64,000 nt of DNA from Asticcacaulis sp. AC402 (GTDB taxonomy: Bacteria > Pseudomonadota > Alphaproteobacteria > Caulobacterales > Caulobacteraceae): the NCBI RefSeq assembly GCF_000495835.1, contig NZ_AWGC01000004.1, positions 1 to 64,000 on the forward strand, in the 5' to 3' direction. Position numbers and translations under genes: made by a program. Below are positions 15,809 through 24,862 of this stretch, one piece after another. Each line of letters starts with the position of its first letter. Position 1 is the stretch's first letter. The notes below the pieces were generated by a model. That model had not been told where the DNA came from, made no database searches, and saw nothing but the letters and a program-made list of their open reading frames with translations.

Positions 15809-17113
15809 TCACACCACCTCGATCTGCGGCCGGCCGGCAACCGTCAGCCTCAGCCGTCCGCGATCCAGCCGCTCCAGCCGGATCGGCGCCGCCTTCTCGT
15901 CCAGACGCTTTTTCAGCAGGATCAGTCGCGTTTCCAGATTGTCCTTCCATTCCGGCAGTTTCAGCGTCGGATCGCGGCGGATTTCGCGGTTGGAAAAGAC
16001 GTCCTGGCCGGTGCCCAGATAGGCCGACACGAAACTGTGCAGCAACCGCCCCGGCACACCGCGCACGACATAGGCATCGTCGATAAAGACGCTGTCGTCA
16101 TAGCCATGGTATTTCACCTGGATCACCGGTCCCTCGCTGGGGACGGCCGGCCCGGCCGGGGTGGCCACCGTCTGCCGCGCCTGGTGGTCGCTCAAGCGCA
16201 GCGCCGCCGCCAGTTGCGCCGCAAGGATCGATAGGGCGCTTTCGTCCTCGTGGCGGAAGGCAAAGGCCGTGTCCGATTCGACAAATACAACGCCGGCCAG
16301 CTGCCCCTGGCAGATCATCGGCGCCGCCATCTGGCTGAGGGCGTTGTCGAGGCCGGGCAGGGGGATATGGCGCGGATCGGCGCGATGCGCCGCCGCCACC
16401 GCTGAGGCGTAACGTTGGGAGCGGCGCAGGTCGCTAATGCGAAGCGACTGTCGCGTCGACGCGGCCAGGCCGATCAGGCCGTCACCAAAGGCCACCTCGG
16501 CGCCGACACCCTCGCGGCCGTAGCCACGGTGGGCGATAGCGCTCAATGTTCCGTCATTGTCCGGCGTCAGGATCAGCGCCTGGGCAATGCCGAACACCTG
16601 CTCAAGCCCGTCCAGCGCGGCTTCCAGCAGGGCGTCGGCATCGTCAAGCCCGGCCAGGTCCTGACAAACGGAGGCGACACGCGCCAGGTCGGCGCGCGGC
16701 GGCAGTCGCGGCGGCGTCGCCGTCAGTGGCAAGAGCGCTTCGATGGGCGTCAGGCCGAGCACGCGGTAGATATCGGCGCTGCGCAGCTTCATCATGGCGT
16801 GGCCGTCATTCACCTTCAGCAGGGCCGCCATGCGCTCGAACAGCGGACCCGCGTCCTCGGCGCGGACATAGGCGATGTCTAGTACGTGCTGCCGACCGCT
16901 GCGGCCATCGACCACCATCAGTTGGGCCGCGTTGAGACGCCGGATGTTGCGGGATGTCTTCGAGAAAAACTGGTTGGAAAGGGCGACGTGGCCTTCGTCG
17001 ACATAGTGGACGTGAGAGAGGTACGACACATTGGGCATGCCGTTTTCGTCCAGCGTGGCGATGACCGACGGGACCAGTCCCTCCAGACTGCTGCGGATAT
17101 CAACCAAACTCAT
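15809..17113 (-). CDS. Split-barrel (PNPOx-like) plus GAF domain protein
   Basis: A 434-residue protein. Residues 1-130 resemble the FMN-binding split barrel of the pyridoxamine 5'-phosphate oxidase fold (PSVIATLDENGMPNVSYLS, HVALSNQFFSKTSRNI). A GAF sensor domain follows (about 160-300; LAGLDDADALLEAALDGLEQVFG through QLAGVVFVESD). The C-terminal 100 residues, starting near VIQVKYHGYDDSVFIDDAYV, look like a winged-helix or related regulatory domain. The start at 17113 forms an ATGA overlap with the upstream gene, so the two are coupled. A redox, flavin or NO-linked sensor is plausible; the exact substrate is unknown. Confidence 0.75.
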   Translation of the reverse strand: MSLVDIRSSLEGLVPSVIATLDENGMPNVSYLSHVHYVDEGHVALSNQFFSKTSRNIRRLNAAQLMVVDGRSGRQHVLDIAYVRAEDAGPLFERMAALLKVNDGHAMMKLRSADIYRVLGLTPIEALLPLTATPPRLPPRADLARVASVCQDLAGLDDADALLEAALDGLEQVFGIAQALILTPDNDGTLSAIAHRGYGREGVGAEVAFGDGLIGLAASTRQSLRISDLRRSQRYASAVAAAHRADPRHIPLPGLDNALSQMAAPMICQGQLAGVVFVESDTAFAFRHEDESALSILAAQLAAALRLSDHQARQTVATPAGPAVPSEGPVIQVKYHGYDDSVFIDDAYVVRGVPGRLLHSFVSAYLGTGQDVFSNREIRRDPTLKLPEWKDNLETRLILLKKRLDEKAAPIRLERLDRGRLRLTVAGRPQIEVV

Positions 17114-17577
17114 GTTTCGGAATCCGTCACAGCGCTGCCGGCCTTGGGTCCCGGCGTTTGGACGAACACGGCCTGCGGCCGGTAGCGGACGCATACCAGG
17201 CCGGCCAACGGAAAGGTCTGCGAAAGCTGTTCACGGCTGACGCCCAGGCCTGTCATCACCATTAGCATGGTGTCGACATAGAGGCTGGCCCTGGCCTCGT
17301 CTTGCGGACCCGCCGGCGCGACGGAGATGACCTGTCCCTTGATCTGGTAGGAACGGTAGTCAGCCGGCGCTGTAAAGGTGGCGGCGATCATCCCGCCCGT
17401 TTCTACGGCATCGACTGCGGTGGACCATTGCCGGCTGATCAGCAGTTCGACATCGCCGTTGTCGCTGCATCGTGCGCCGGCGGAGCGGGCAATGGCGGTG
17501 GCGTCCCCCCGGCGCACGGCGGCGATGATCATCACCTGGCCTTCGACGTGGCGGACGATATCGGATGTCAGCTGCAA
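17110..17577 (-). CDS. PNPOx-like FMN-binding split-barrel protein
   Basis: A 155-residue protein with the fold pattern of pyridoxamine-phosphate-oxidase-like flavoproteins (AIARSAGARCSDNGDVELLI, GGMIAATFTAPADYRSYQIKG). The proposed start is TTG at 17577 with GAGGTGA just upstream; the frame is open to 17700, but that extension covers the divergent promoter region and reads like untranslated sequence. It is coupled to the PNPOx-GAF gene downstream and divergent from the hemerythrin-like gene. A true pyridoxine oxidase role is unlikely given the short length. Confidence 0.65.
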   Translation of the reverse strand: MQLTSDIVRHVEGQVMIIAAVRRGDATAIARSAGARCSDNGDVELLISRQWSTAVDAVETGGMIAATFTAPADYRSYQIKGQVISVAPAGPQDEARASLYVDTMLMVMTGLGVSREQLSQTFPLAGLVCVRYRPQAVFVQTPGPKAGSAVTDSET

Positions 17578-17711
17578 GAGATCACCTCGTACCGGCCGCA
17601 ACCATAGAACGCCGCTCCCGGATTCGGTAGTGGTCGCGCTTAGGAAAATTTTAGGAAGCTTAAGGATCCCCGCCGCCGTAGAGCCGCCGCCTGAAACCAA
17701 GGAGACGATCT

Positions 17712-18296
17712 ATGAACGACTTAAGACTGGAAGCGGGTCTGTGCGACCTGAACGGCCGCCACGACCTGTATGGCTTTATCCATAAAGGCCTGCGCAAGGC
17801 CCAGGCCGAGATGCTGGTGCGGCTGGGCAATGAAGACATGATCACTGCGTCGGGCCGCCAGACGCTGGCCGACCTGCGCCGTCTGCTGGCCCTGGCCGCG
17901 CTGCATATCCAACACGAAGAGACCTTTGTCCACCCGCACATGGAGGACGCCGCGCTGCTGGAACGCCAGCACGACCATCACCGCGATACATTTCAACGCC
18001 TGGAAAACCTGATCCGCGGCATCGAAGGCGCGCCGTCAGCCCTGGTGCCTGCCCATGCCCGGCGCCTGTATCTCGCCTTCGGCCACTATGTGGCGCAGGA
18101 CCTCCTGCATATGTACGAGGAAGAAACCGTGGCCCAGCCGCATCTGTGGGCCGCCATGACCGACGCCCAGATCGGCGCCATCGAAGGCGCCATCATGAGC
18201 TCGATCAGCCCGCAGAATATGGCCGCGTTCATGGATCTGATCGTGCCAGCCCTGAGCCCGGCCGAGCGCGCCACCCTGCCGGTTGCGAAGATCTAA
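17712..18296 (+). CDS. Hemerythrin-like HHE protein
   Basis: A 194-residue helical protein. Histidines and acids are spaced as in HHE cation-binding domains: H24 in GFIHKGLRK, then HIQHEETFVHPHME (H65, H68, E69, H74) and QHDHHRDTF (H87-H90). Such proteins hold a di-iron centre and bind O2, NO or act in iron-sulfur repair. Ribosome site AAGGAG lies 7 bases upstream. It ends just before the RTX gene and is divergent from two flavin-type split-barrel genes, which suggests a shared gas or redox response. Confidence 0.75.
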   Translation: MNDLRLEAGLCDLNGRHDLYGFIHKGLRKAQAEMLVRLGNEDMITASGRQTLADLRRLLALAALHIQHEETFVHPHMEDAALLERQHDHHRDTFQRLENLIRGIEGAPSALVPAHARRLYLAFGHYVAQDLLHMYEEETVAQPHLWAAMTDAQIGAIEGAIMSSISPQNMAAFMDLIVPALSPAERATLPVAKI

Positions 18297-18309
18297 AGAG
18301 GACAAGACC

Positions 18310-19932
18310 ATGATACTTTGGGGAACCGGAGGCCATGATCGCCTCGATGGAAGCCGCGACAGCGACCAGATTCTCGGCGCTGCCGGCCACGATACACTGA
18401 ACGGCGGCGGTGCTGATGACACGCTCGACGGTGGCACGGGCAATGATGTCCTGAGCGGCGGCGATGGCCACGATGCCATGGAGGGCGGCGCCGGCCATGA
18501 CCGGATGGACGGTGGCGGCGGCACCGATGTCCTGATCGGCAGTACCGGCAACGACACTTTGAACGGCGGTGATGGCGAAGACTATCTCTGCGCCGGCTTT
18601 GAAGGCGACCGTGTCATGACCAACTGGGGCGCCGATCAACTGGATGGTGGCGATGGGCTGGATACCGCCATTCTGTTCCGCGGCGCGGCAACAGCGTCCA
18701 TCCGCTTCGACCTGCGCGATACGTCGGTGACGCAGTATCTCGATAACGGCACCGGCGTCGTCCGTGTCGAATCGGTGTCGCTGTTCAGCGGTCGCGGCGC
18801 CGATAAGCTGACTGGCGGGGTGCGCAGCGACACCTTCTTTGGTGGCGCCGGTAACGACACGCTCGATGGCTGGCAGGGGGACGACCTGCTGATTGGCGAG
18901 GCCGGCAACGACGTGATCCACGGTGGCAACGGCGACGACCGCCTGGCCGGCGGCCTGGGCCATGACAGCCTCACTGGCGGCACGCTGAATGACACCCTCA
19001 GCGGCGATACCGGCGAGGATGTGCTGACCGGTAGCGCGGGCGACGACGTGATCGACGGCGGCTCCGGACTCGATACCGCCGTCTACAGCGGCAACAAGGC
19101 CGATTACGACATCTTCCGCATCGATGACGGTGTCGTGCTGCGCGACCTTCGCCCGAATGGCGACGGTACCGACACCCTGGTTCTGGTCGACCGGCTGGCC
19201 TTTGCCGACGGCACGGTGACCATGGCGCACATGCTGTCGCGTGGCCGCGCCCCCGTGGCTCAGCGCGACGTCGTGACGGTATCCGAAGACGGCGTCGGCA
19301 AGGTCAATGTCCTGGCCAATGACCGCGATGATGACGGTGATACCCTGTCCGTGGTCTCGGTCACCTCGGCCAACCCCAACCTGTCCCTGGCCTTCACCAG
19401 GACGGGTCAGGTCACGGTGACGCCCGGCGCGGCCTATCAGGCTCTGGGTGCCGGCCAAAGCGTCGTCACCGCCGCCGAGGTTGTGGTCCGCGATCCCTAT
19501 GGCAATACCAGCCACTCGACCCTGTCGGTCACCGTCACCGGTGCCAATGACGCGCCGACCGCGGTCAATGACGTCTTCACCCTTGCCGAGGACGGTGTGC
19601 TGACGGGCATTGATGTCACCCTCAACGATCACGACCCGGATGCCAATGCCCACCTGTTCGTTTTCGGGCTTAACCTTGGTTCCACCCTCGGCACGGTAAC
19701 GATCCATGACGACGGTACCCTGTCCTACGATCCCGGTCGTGCCTTTCAGTACCTGGCAGCGGGGGAGACAGCGACCGACAGCTTCACCTACGAACTCAGT
19801 GACGGTTTCGGTGGCCATTCCACAGCCTCGATAACGGTCAACATCGTCGGGGCTGACGAAACAGTCATCGCGCTGGACCAACCCTTCATGGCAGCCTACG
19901 CGGCCGGCTGGGACATGTTCGTTTATGGATAA
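18310..19932 (+). CDS. RTX calcium-binding exoprotein with cadherin-like/VCBS-type repeats
   Basis: A 540-residue acidic protein without a signal peptide. Residues about 5-95 and 165-255 hold many glycine- and Asp-rich RTX nonapeptides of the type GGxGxDxLx (GGTGNDVLSGGDGHDAMEGG). The C-terminal half has two immunoglobulin/cadherin-like repeats (VTVTGANDAPTAVNDVFTLA). RTX proteins fold on binding calcium outside the cell after export by a type I secretion system; no such exporter is in the window. The start was chosen at 18310 with AGAGGA upstream. The stop overlaps the next gene by 8 bases. No catalytic domain is seen, so an adhesin, S-layer-like or matrix role is more likely. Confidence 0.85.
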   Translation: MILWGTGGHDRLDGSRDSDQILGAAGHDTLNGGGADDTLDGGTGNDVLSGGDGHDAMEGGAGHDRMDGGGGTDVLIGSTGNDTLNGGDGEDYLCAGFEGDRVMTNWGADQLDGGDGLDTAILFRGAATASIRFDLRDTSVTQYLDNGTGVVRVESVSLFSGRGADKLTGGVRSDTFFGGAGNDTLDGWQGDDLLIGEAGNDVIHGGNGDDRLAGGLGHDSLTGGTLNDTLSGDTGEDVLTGSAGDDVIDGGSGLDTAVYSGNKADYDIFRIDDGVVLRDLRPNGDGTDTLVLVDRLAFADGTVTMAHMLSRGRAPVAQRDVVTVSEDGVGKVNVLANDRDDDGDTLSVVSVTSANPNLSLAFTRTGQVTVTPGAAYQALGAGQSVVTAAEVVVRDPYGNTSHSTLSVTVTGANDAPTAVNDVFTLAEDGVLTGIDVTLNDHDPDANAHLFVFGLNLGSTLGTVTIHDDGTLSYDPGRAFQYLAAGETATDSFTYELSDGFGGHSTASITVNIVGADETVIALDQPFMAAYAAGWDMFVYG

Positions 19933-20473
19933 AGTGAAAATGCTTATGAAACCCGGCCGCCGTGCGGCCCTGGCAGCTGCCGTGATGGTGGCTCTGGCGC
20001 CTGTTGCCGTGCAGGCTCAGGACAATAGTGCGGCCATGACCAAGGTCGTGCGCCAGCTGCGTGAAACGGCGACCAAGATGGAAGGTCAGCTCCCACCCGA
20101 GGACATTGCTGAGATGCGCCGTTCGGCCGACGAAATGGAGCAGCAGATCAAGGCCGGCGCGTTCAACACCGTGGCGTCTGCTGAAGATCCCAAGGATGTC
20201 ACCAGCCGTCTGATGCGCGAGCACGGCGGTATTGTCGACTGGCTGGAGAGCGAGACGGCCTGCGCCGGCTACAGCTGGGAAACCTGGAAGACCTACCGCC
20301 TGGACACGGGCGACCGTGATGCCGAGCGCGATGTGCTGTGCCAGAAGGCCTATGCCCATTATGAGCGCTATTTCTACCTGGCGCGCGATGGCAAATCGGC
20401 ACCAGCGCACGTCGAACTGGAAGCTTATGACACCGCGGCCCATGCCGCTGTGGACTTCTACGAGAGGCACTGA
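19925..20473 (+). CDS. Exported hypothetical protein coupled to the RTX gene
   Basis: Up to 182 residues, overlapping the end of the RTX gene. The signal peptide is RRAALAAAVMVALAPVAVQA. Translation may begin at 19925, 19940 or 19946; none has a strong ribosome site, so coupling to the RTX gene is likely. The mature protein is helical with two cysteines (ETACAGYSW and DVLCQKAYAHYERYF) and a His-containing C-terminus. Not recognised. The overlap suggests it acts with the RTX protein, for example in its folding or surface attachment, but that is inference. Confidence 0.65.
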   Translation: MDKVKMLMKPGRRAALAAAVMVALAPVAVQAQDNSAAMTKVVRQLRETATKMEGQLPPEDIAEMRRSADEMEQQIKAGAFNTVASAEDPKDVTSRLMREHGGIVDWLESETACAGYSWETWKTYRLDTGDRDAERDVLCQKAYAHYERYFYLARDGKSAPAHVELEAYDTAAHAAVDFYERH

Positions 20474-20513
20474 ACAAGACGTCCCGTGAATCGAGGCGTG
20501 GGCAAAGAGGTTT

Positions 20514-20579
20514 AATACCAACCCTCAAAAAGACTGACACCTCCTGCCGGATAGGGTGGAGTTGGTATTCGCTTTTTTT
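20514..20579 (+). terminator. Hairpin with T-run after the RTX operon
   Basis: AATACCAAC (20514-20522) pairs with GTTGGTATT (20561-20569), extended by CCCT/AGGG inside, and is followed within a few bases by seven T residues (20573-20579). Confidence 0.65.
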
Positions 20580-20637
20580 AGCTCAAGCGCCCCAGGGCTC
20601 CTCGCAAAAACTCGGGCGGGCAGGCGCCCTTGCCAAT

Positions 20638-20703
20638 CCACGATGAGTCAAGGTCATCGTGGAAGGCCTCCCTTGAACAGCTGACGACGGTTGGGAGCCG
20701 TCG
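20638..20703. repeat. Two adjacent perfect hairpins in an intergenic region
   Basis: CCACGATGA (20638-20646) pairs with TCATCGTGG (20654-20662), and CGACGG (20685-20690) with CCGTCG (20698-20703). They lie between the RTX operon terminator and copy B of the dispersed repeat. The gap 20474-20845 contains no gene. Confidence 0.5.
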
Positions 20704-20706
20704 GGC

Positions 20707-20829
20707 TAGAGCGGGATGAGTTTTGATGGAATCAAAACTCATCCCGCTCTAAGTTTTTGTTTTGTCGCGCAATCTTTCCGAAAACGGGAGCGCCCGTGCG
20801 GTGGTGTCCACTTTATCGGATTGCGCTCC
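20707..20829 (+). repeat. Dispersed palindromic repeat, copy B (most complete)
   Basis: The head is a perfect inverted repeat with 20-bp arms (20708-20727 and 20731-20750) around GGA. It is followed by TTTTTGTTTTGTCGCGCAAT, a CGGGAGCGCCCG hairpin and the tail CACTTTATCGGATTGCGCTC. This copy defines the family best. Confidence 0.9.
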
Positions 20830-20845
20830 AGCGTCCAGGACATGG

Positions 20846-21502
20846 TTATGGCCCCGTCAGCCCCATACGCTGGGCGCGAATCGCGGCCTCGGCACGGGAG
20901 GAAATCCCCAGCTTGGAATAGATCGACTTGATGTGGCTGGCGACGGTACTCTCCATAAGGCCCAGGGATTGCGCGGCGTCGGCATTGCGCAAACCTCGGG
21001 AGATAAGACCGAGCACATCAAGTTCGCGGGCGGTGAGAACCGCTTCCGGCTGATGCACAACGGCAGTTGAGCGGAAATGATCGACGATCCGGCGGGCAAC
21101 CGATGGCGACAGGGCTGGAATGCCCTGCCCCAGCTGTTCCAGTTGCCGGGCAAACAGATCGGCGGGCGAGTCTTTCAGAAGATAGCCATGCGCTCCGGCC
21201 GACAGGGCAGCGATAATGGAGGCATCATCGCCCATCACAGTGGCGACAATGACCAGGGCGTCCGGCTGGTTGTCGCGAAAAGCGGTGATGACACTGGTAC
21301 CGCTGCCATCGGGAAGCCCGAGATCAATGATCGCCAGATCAAAGCCTCCGCCTTTGGCGGCGTGAATTCCGCTGCGCATGTCCGAGGCCTCGCGAACCTC
21401 GCATCCCGGAAAGGCCGTAGTGACCGCGCGACGCAGCCATTCCCGGGTCTCGCCTAGATCCTCGACGATCAGGATCTGTTTCAAGGGCAGTATCTGATTC
21501 AT
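20846..21502 (-). CDS. NarL/LuxR-type response regulator
   Basis: A 218-residue regulator with a receiver domain (E14, D15, phospho-acceptor D60 in AIIDLGLPDGSG) and a C-terminal LuxR-type helix-turn-helix (LTARELDVLGLISRGLRNAD ... SHIKSIYSKLG). It overlaps the sensor kinase gene upstream by ATGA, so they form a two-component pair. The target genes are not apparent. Confidence 0.9.
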   Translation of the reverse strand: MNQILPLKQILIVEDLGETREWLRRAVTTAFPGCEVREASDMRSGIHAAKGGGFDLAIIDLGLPDGSGTSVITAFRDNQPDALVIVATVMGDDASIIAALSAGAHGYLLKDSPADLFARQLEQLGQGIPALSPSVARRIVDHFRSTAVVHQPEAVLTARELDVLGLISRGLRNADAAQSLGLMESTVASHIKSIYSKLGISSRAEAAIRAQRMGLTGP

Positions 21503-23376
21503 GACAGTGTCTCCTCCTGATGAAACGGAATTCGGGCGGCCAGGCGGGTGCCGGCTCCCGCGCTGGTTAACGAAAATGACCCGCCCAGGCTCTCGGCACG
21601 CGCCTTCATATTGTCGAGACCATGTCCCAGCAGGACGGTATCAGCTGAAAAACCATTGCCGTCGTCTTCGACCAGCAACGACATGCCGGTCTCGTCCAGT
21701 CTGATCTCCACGGTCATGGTGCTGGCCCCGGCATGCTTGATCGTGTTGCTGGTGGCTTCACGCACAAGAGACCTCAGAGCATGCACCCTCGCGGGTTTGA
21801 GCGGCACGTCGGACAGGGCCTCCACCCTCCACACCAAGGCGACGCCGTGCGGGCTCAGCCGGTCGGCGGTTTCGGCACGCAGGTCGGCCAGGATCAGTCC
21901 CGGCGGCAGAGTCGGGCTTTGGGCGTTGTTGATGACATCGCGCAGATCGGCCAGTGTGTCGCGAATCATCGCATCCTTGCGCTCGGCCGCCCCCGAGTGC
22001 AGGGCGCGGAGCAGTTGTGCTCCGATATTGTCATGAATGTCCCGCGCGATGCGCGTGCGCTCCTCACTGACGCCCCGGTCATAGGCACCGCGGCTTTCCT
22101 CGGCGTGACGCATCAAGGCCACGATCTGCTCCGCCACGGCCAGGTCGCGCGGCGTGAACAGGGCCCGGCCGGCGTGAGGATATCGCAAGATGAGGGCGGG
22201 CGCATTGGCCAAGGCCGGCAAATGGAGGGTCAGGCCTTCAGCTTCGATCAGGGGGACCTCGACGGCGACAGGTGCGGCCGCCAGTTCCAGGGGGCGATAA
22301 AGATCCTGAAGCAGCTTCTCCCAGCTTTGGGCACGTTGTGTCCCGTTGGGCTTGAGCGCGGTTTCAATCACGCTACGAAAAAGCTCGGCCTCGTCCGACT
22401 TGCGGCTCCGCGTTAGCCGTCGCCACGCATATTCGCGCAAAGGCAGATAGAGGAAGGCCATGACAAACAACGACAGCCCCAGGGCAGTCCCCGGCGCCAG
22501 CGACAACATACCGATCAGAAAGCCATCGACGGCCAGGATGAAGAAGCCGACGCAAGCGTGAAAGATCAACTGAAACGCCCATCCGCCCAGTTCGAAAAGA
22601 CGATACCGCACCAGTCCCACGGCCAGGCCGGCGTAGATCAAAAGAAACGAAGCGAAGGCGTAGTTCGGACTTACGAGGGGCGCAAGGCCGAAGGTTAGCG
22701 GTATCGAGACCAGCGCAATGAACGCGCCTGCGCCGAGCAGCACCGACGCCCCCAGCCACAGGGCGATGGCGCGCTGACGCGGATCCTTGCGGGCCAGCCA
22801 TATCTGCCCAAGTCCCAGCAGGATGATTCCCACCATCTCGGTGAAGGTGATGGGTTGCACAGAGCCGAAATGCTGAAACGGCCCAAAGGTACGGATCAGC
22901 GTCCACAGACCGAAGACCACCACGGCTGCGACCATGCCGGATCGCCAGTGGGGCATACGGTTCGGGTAGATCAGAAACAGGCATATCATCACGATGCCGA
23001 AGCCCGAGGCCGCAAGCGTGTTGGTGATTTGAAACGCCAGGAGCAGCGAGTCCGCCAAGGGGGCGGCCACCAGGGTCCGGACGGAGGCGAAGGTGAACAG
23101 AAGTGTCATCAGGCCACTGGCCGCGAACAGGCCGGTAGCAGGATCGAGCGGCTTTAGCGCCCAGATCCAGGTCGAGATCACGTAGGCGCCGAACCCTGTC
23201 GCAAGCGATACCCATAGGGCGGGGTGAAGGCTGAGAGGCCGCCAGGCCATGATATTCAAAGTCGGCCCCGTCGCGGGCTGTATCGCCCAGCCGAGGGCAA
23301 GCGTCAAGGCGATCAAACCCAGACTGGTCAGGATCCAAAGGCGTGCCGACGGTGTGTTTATCCCAGTGAAGCGCAT
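21499..23376 (-). CDS. Membrane sensor histidine kinase, NarX/DesK type
   Basis: A 625-residue kinase with about ten hydrophobic segments over residues 1-310, then a HisKA_3 phospho-acceptor region (RTRIARDIHDNIGAQLL, H448) and a C-terminal ATPase domain (SLLVEDDGNGF, LGHGLDNMKARAESLGG). The start was set at ATG 23376 with AGGA upstream; two TTG codons precede it in frame. It is translationally coupled to the NarL-type regulator. The multi-pass N-terminus resembles a seven-helix-type membrane sensor, so a lipid, membrane or small hydrophobic signal is possible. Confidence 0.88.
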   Translation of the reverse strand: MRFTGINTPSARLWILTSLGLIALTLALGWAIQPATGPTLNIMAWRPLSLHPALWVSLATGFGAYVISTWIWALKPLDPATGLFAASGLMTLLFTFASVRTLVAAPLADSLLLAFQITNTLAASGFGIVMICLFLIYPNRMPHWRSGMVAAVVVFGLWTLIRTFGPFQHFGSVQPITFTEMVGIILLGLGQIWLARKDPRQRAIALWLGASVLLGAGAFIALVSIPLTFGLAPLVSPNYAFASFLLIYAGLAVGLVRYRLFELGGWAFQLIFHACVGFFILAVDGFLIGMLSLAPGTALGLSLFVMAFLYLPLREYAWRRLTRSRKSDEAELFRSVIETALKPNGTQRAQSWEKLLQDLYRPLELAAAPVAVEVPLIEAEGLTLHLPALANAPALILRYPHAGRALFTPRDLAVAEQIVALMRHAEESRGAYDRGVSEERTRIARDIHDNIGAQLLRALHSGAAERKDAMIRDTLADLRDVINNAQSPTLPPGLILADLRAETADRLSPHGVALVWRVEALSDVPLKPARVHALRSLVREATSNTIKHAGASTMTVEIRLDETGMSLLVEDDGNGFSADTVLLGHGLDNMKARAESLGGSFSLTSAGAGTRLAARIPFHQEETLS

Positions 23377-23603
23377 CAACAATCCTGTTCGTCGCGCGTA
23401 AACGCTAACCCAGCCGCCCCTTAAGCGTCCACCCCCGAACCGGGGAGAAAGCCGGCGTCCATGCCGGACAGACGCCGTTGGACAGGTTTCACCATCGCCC
23501 TCATCTGTTCAGGGGATGTCACAAAAGACGGCAAGGCGATAACTTTCTCGAGCCCCTTCGCAAATGGGCTTTGTTTCATAACACAGCAGCCGTGAGGATA
23601 GTC

Positions 23604-24266
23604 ATGACTCAATCCGTTCTTCATCGACGCAACGTGATCCTCTCAGCTTTTGCCGGTGCGGCCTCGCTGCCACTGGCCCTGTCGGCGAAAGCGGAAGCGA
23701 CGACACAGGCATCCGTTATGTCCGATTGGATGTCTTGGCAGGGCGGAGTCGATCTGGTCGGATTGACCAATGCCGGACTCAGCCAGCCCAATCTTATCGT
23801 CCACCTGGCGCGCGTCGTCCATACACCTGTCGGATCAGCCCCGGCGGGCATGGTGCTTTACCAGCCCGAAGCGACCCAGCCGCCGCTGGTCATGGGCTTT
23901 GTATCTTCCGACCCCAAGGTGGGCGCCTATTTCGGTCCCCATATCTTCAAGGGCACGCCTTTCGAGGCGGCGCCGGTGCTGAAAGCCAGAATCGCAATCG
24001 ACGAAAGCGCCGCCCCCGGGCGCGTCAGTTCGAAAATCTCGGTCGGCAAACACGTCTTCGAGGTCACCCTGGAGGGCCTTTCCGACCTGAGCCTGGTTGA
24101 CCGTCCGGTTGGTGCCCTGCCCTTTGTCCAGCAGGGGCTGGAGTCTGTGGCAAGCCAGGTGAGCTTGAAAATCGACGGCAAGACCGTCTCCGTCATTGTT
24201 CCTCCCCAAGGTATGTCGGGCGGTCCCGCCGCCGTCTGGTCCCCTACCGGCCTGTATGCGCGATAA
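23604..24266 (+). CDS. Exported hypothetical protein with twin-arginine-like leader
   Basis: A 220-residue protein that begins MTQSVLHRRNVILSAFAGAA, a leader with an RR pair and Ala-rich hydrophobic core ending in AKAEA; Tat export is possible but the motif is not canonical (no S-R-R-x-F-L-K). The mature part has beta-type character and the pattern FVSSDPKVGAYFGPHIFKGTPFE. GAGGA lies 7 bases upstream of the start. It is divergent from the sensor kinase and may belong to its response. Family not recognised. Confidence 0.65.
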   Translation: MTQSVLHRRNVILSAFAGAASLPLALSAKAEATTQASVMSDWMSWQGGVDLVGLTNAGLSQPNLIVHLARVVHTPVGSAPAGMVLYQPEATQPPLVMGFVSSDPKVGAYFGPHIFKGTPFEAAPVLKARIAIDESAAPGRVSSKISVGKHVFEVTLEGLSDLSLVDRPVGALPFVQQGLESVASQVSLKIDGKTVSVIVPPQGMSGGPAAVWSPTGLYAR

Positions 24267-24295
24267 GTCAGCCTGCGCCGGCCGACCAAGGGTCT

Positions 24296-24415
24296 GAAGC
24301 GGGACGCGTTTTAATGGACGCAATATCCCGCTCTAAGTTTTTGTTTTGTCGCGCAATTTATCCGAAAACGGGGACGCCCGTGCGGATGCTGCACACTTTA
24401 TCGGATTGCGCTCTA
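24296..24415 (+). repeat. Dispersed palindromic repeat, copy C
   Basis: Head GAAGCGGGACGCGTTTTAAT partly degenerate, then TTTTTGTTTTGTCGCGCAAT, an ACGGGGACGCCCGT hairpin and the tail CACTTTATCGGATTGCGCTCTA. Read on the minus strand, its end supplies the TAG stop of the XRE regulator gene. Confidence 0.9.
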
Positions 24416-24817
24416 GGCATCAGCGATCGTACGGACCAGATCGAGAATGCGCCGCCGGGTCTTGGCTGACTTCAAGCGCGGAAAGACCTGCGCAAGCTCA
24501 AGCCCCTCGCCGGTAACCAGGAAGGCGTGCGTGCTTACTTCCGCGGCGCTCAGCGGGGCATCCTCCGAAGACCGATCATCAAGGCCATCAAAAAAATAGG
24601 CGATTGGGGCATCCAGGAACTGAGCGATTTCGAACAGTTTTGACGCGCTGATGCGATTTGCACCGCGCTCATATTTTTGGACCTGTTGAAAGGTCAGATG
24701 TATAGCCTCGGCCAGCACGGTCTGGCTCAGGCCAAGCTGCTTGCGCCGCAACCGCACCTTGCTTCCGACATGGAGATCGACGGGGTGACCGCCTTCACCT
24801 GGGTTGTCATTACTCAT
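24413..24817 (-). CDS. XRE family transcriptional regulator
   Basis: A 134-residue protein with an N-terminal Cro/C1-type helix-turn-helix (VRLRRKQLGLSQTVLAEAIH, then FQQVQKYERGANRISAS) at about residues 20-75 and a short C-terminal region of about 55 residues (SAKTRRRILDLVRTIA). This layout is common among caulobacterial regulators of 120-145 residues. It heads the minus-strand signalling genes only by position; whether it controls them is unknown. Confidence 0.85.
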   Translation of the reverse strand: MSNDNPGEGGHPVDLHVGSKVRLRRKQLGLSQTVLAEAIHLTFQQVQKYERGANRISASKLFEIAQFLDAPIAYFFDGLDDRSSEDAPLSAAEVSTHAFLVTGEGLELAQVFPRLKSAKTRRRILDLVRTIADA

Positions 24818-24862
24818 AATTGCTAACCTTCTTCTTGGATCTCACTCATAGGGCAGGCGTAC

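Noticed and set aside
18229..19881. 550-codon open frame on the minus strand
   Set aside because: Antisense of the RTX gene; the repetitive GGxGxDxL codons make long antisense frames.
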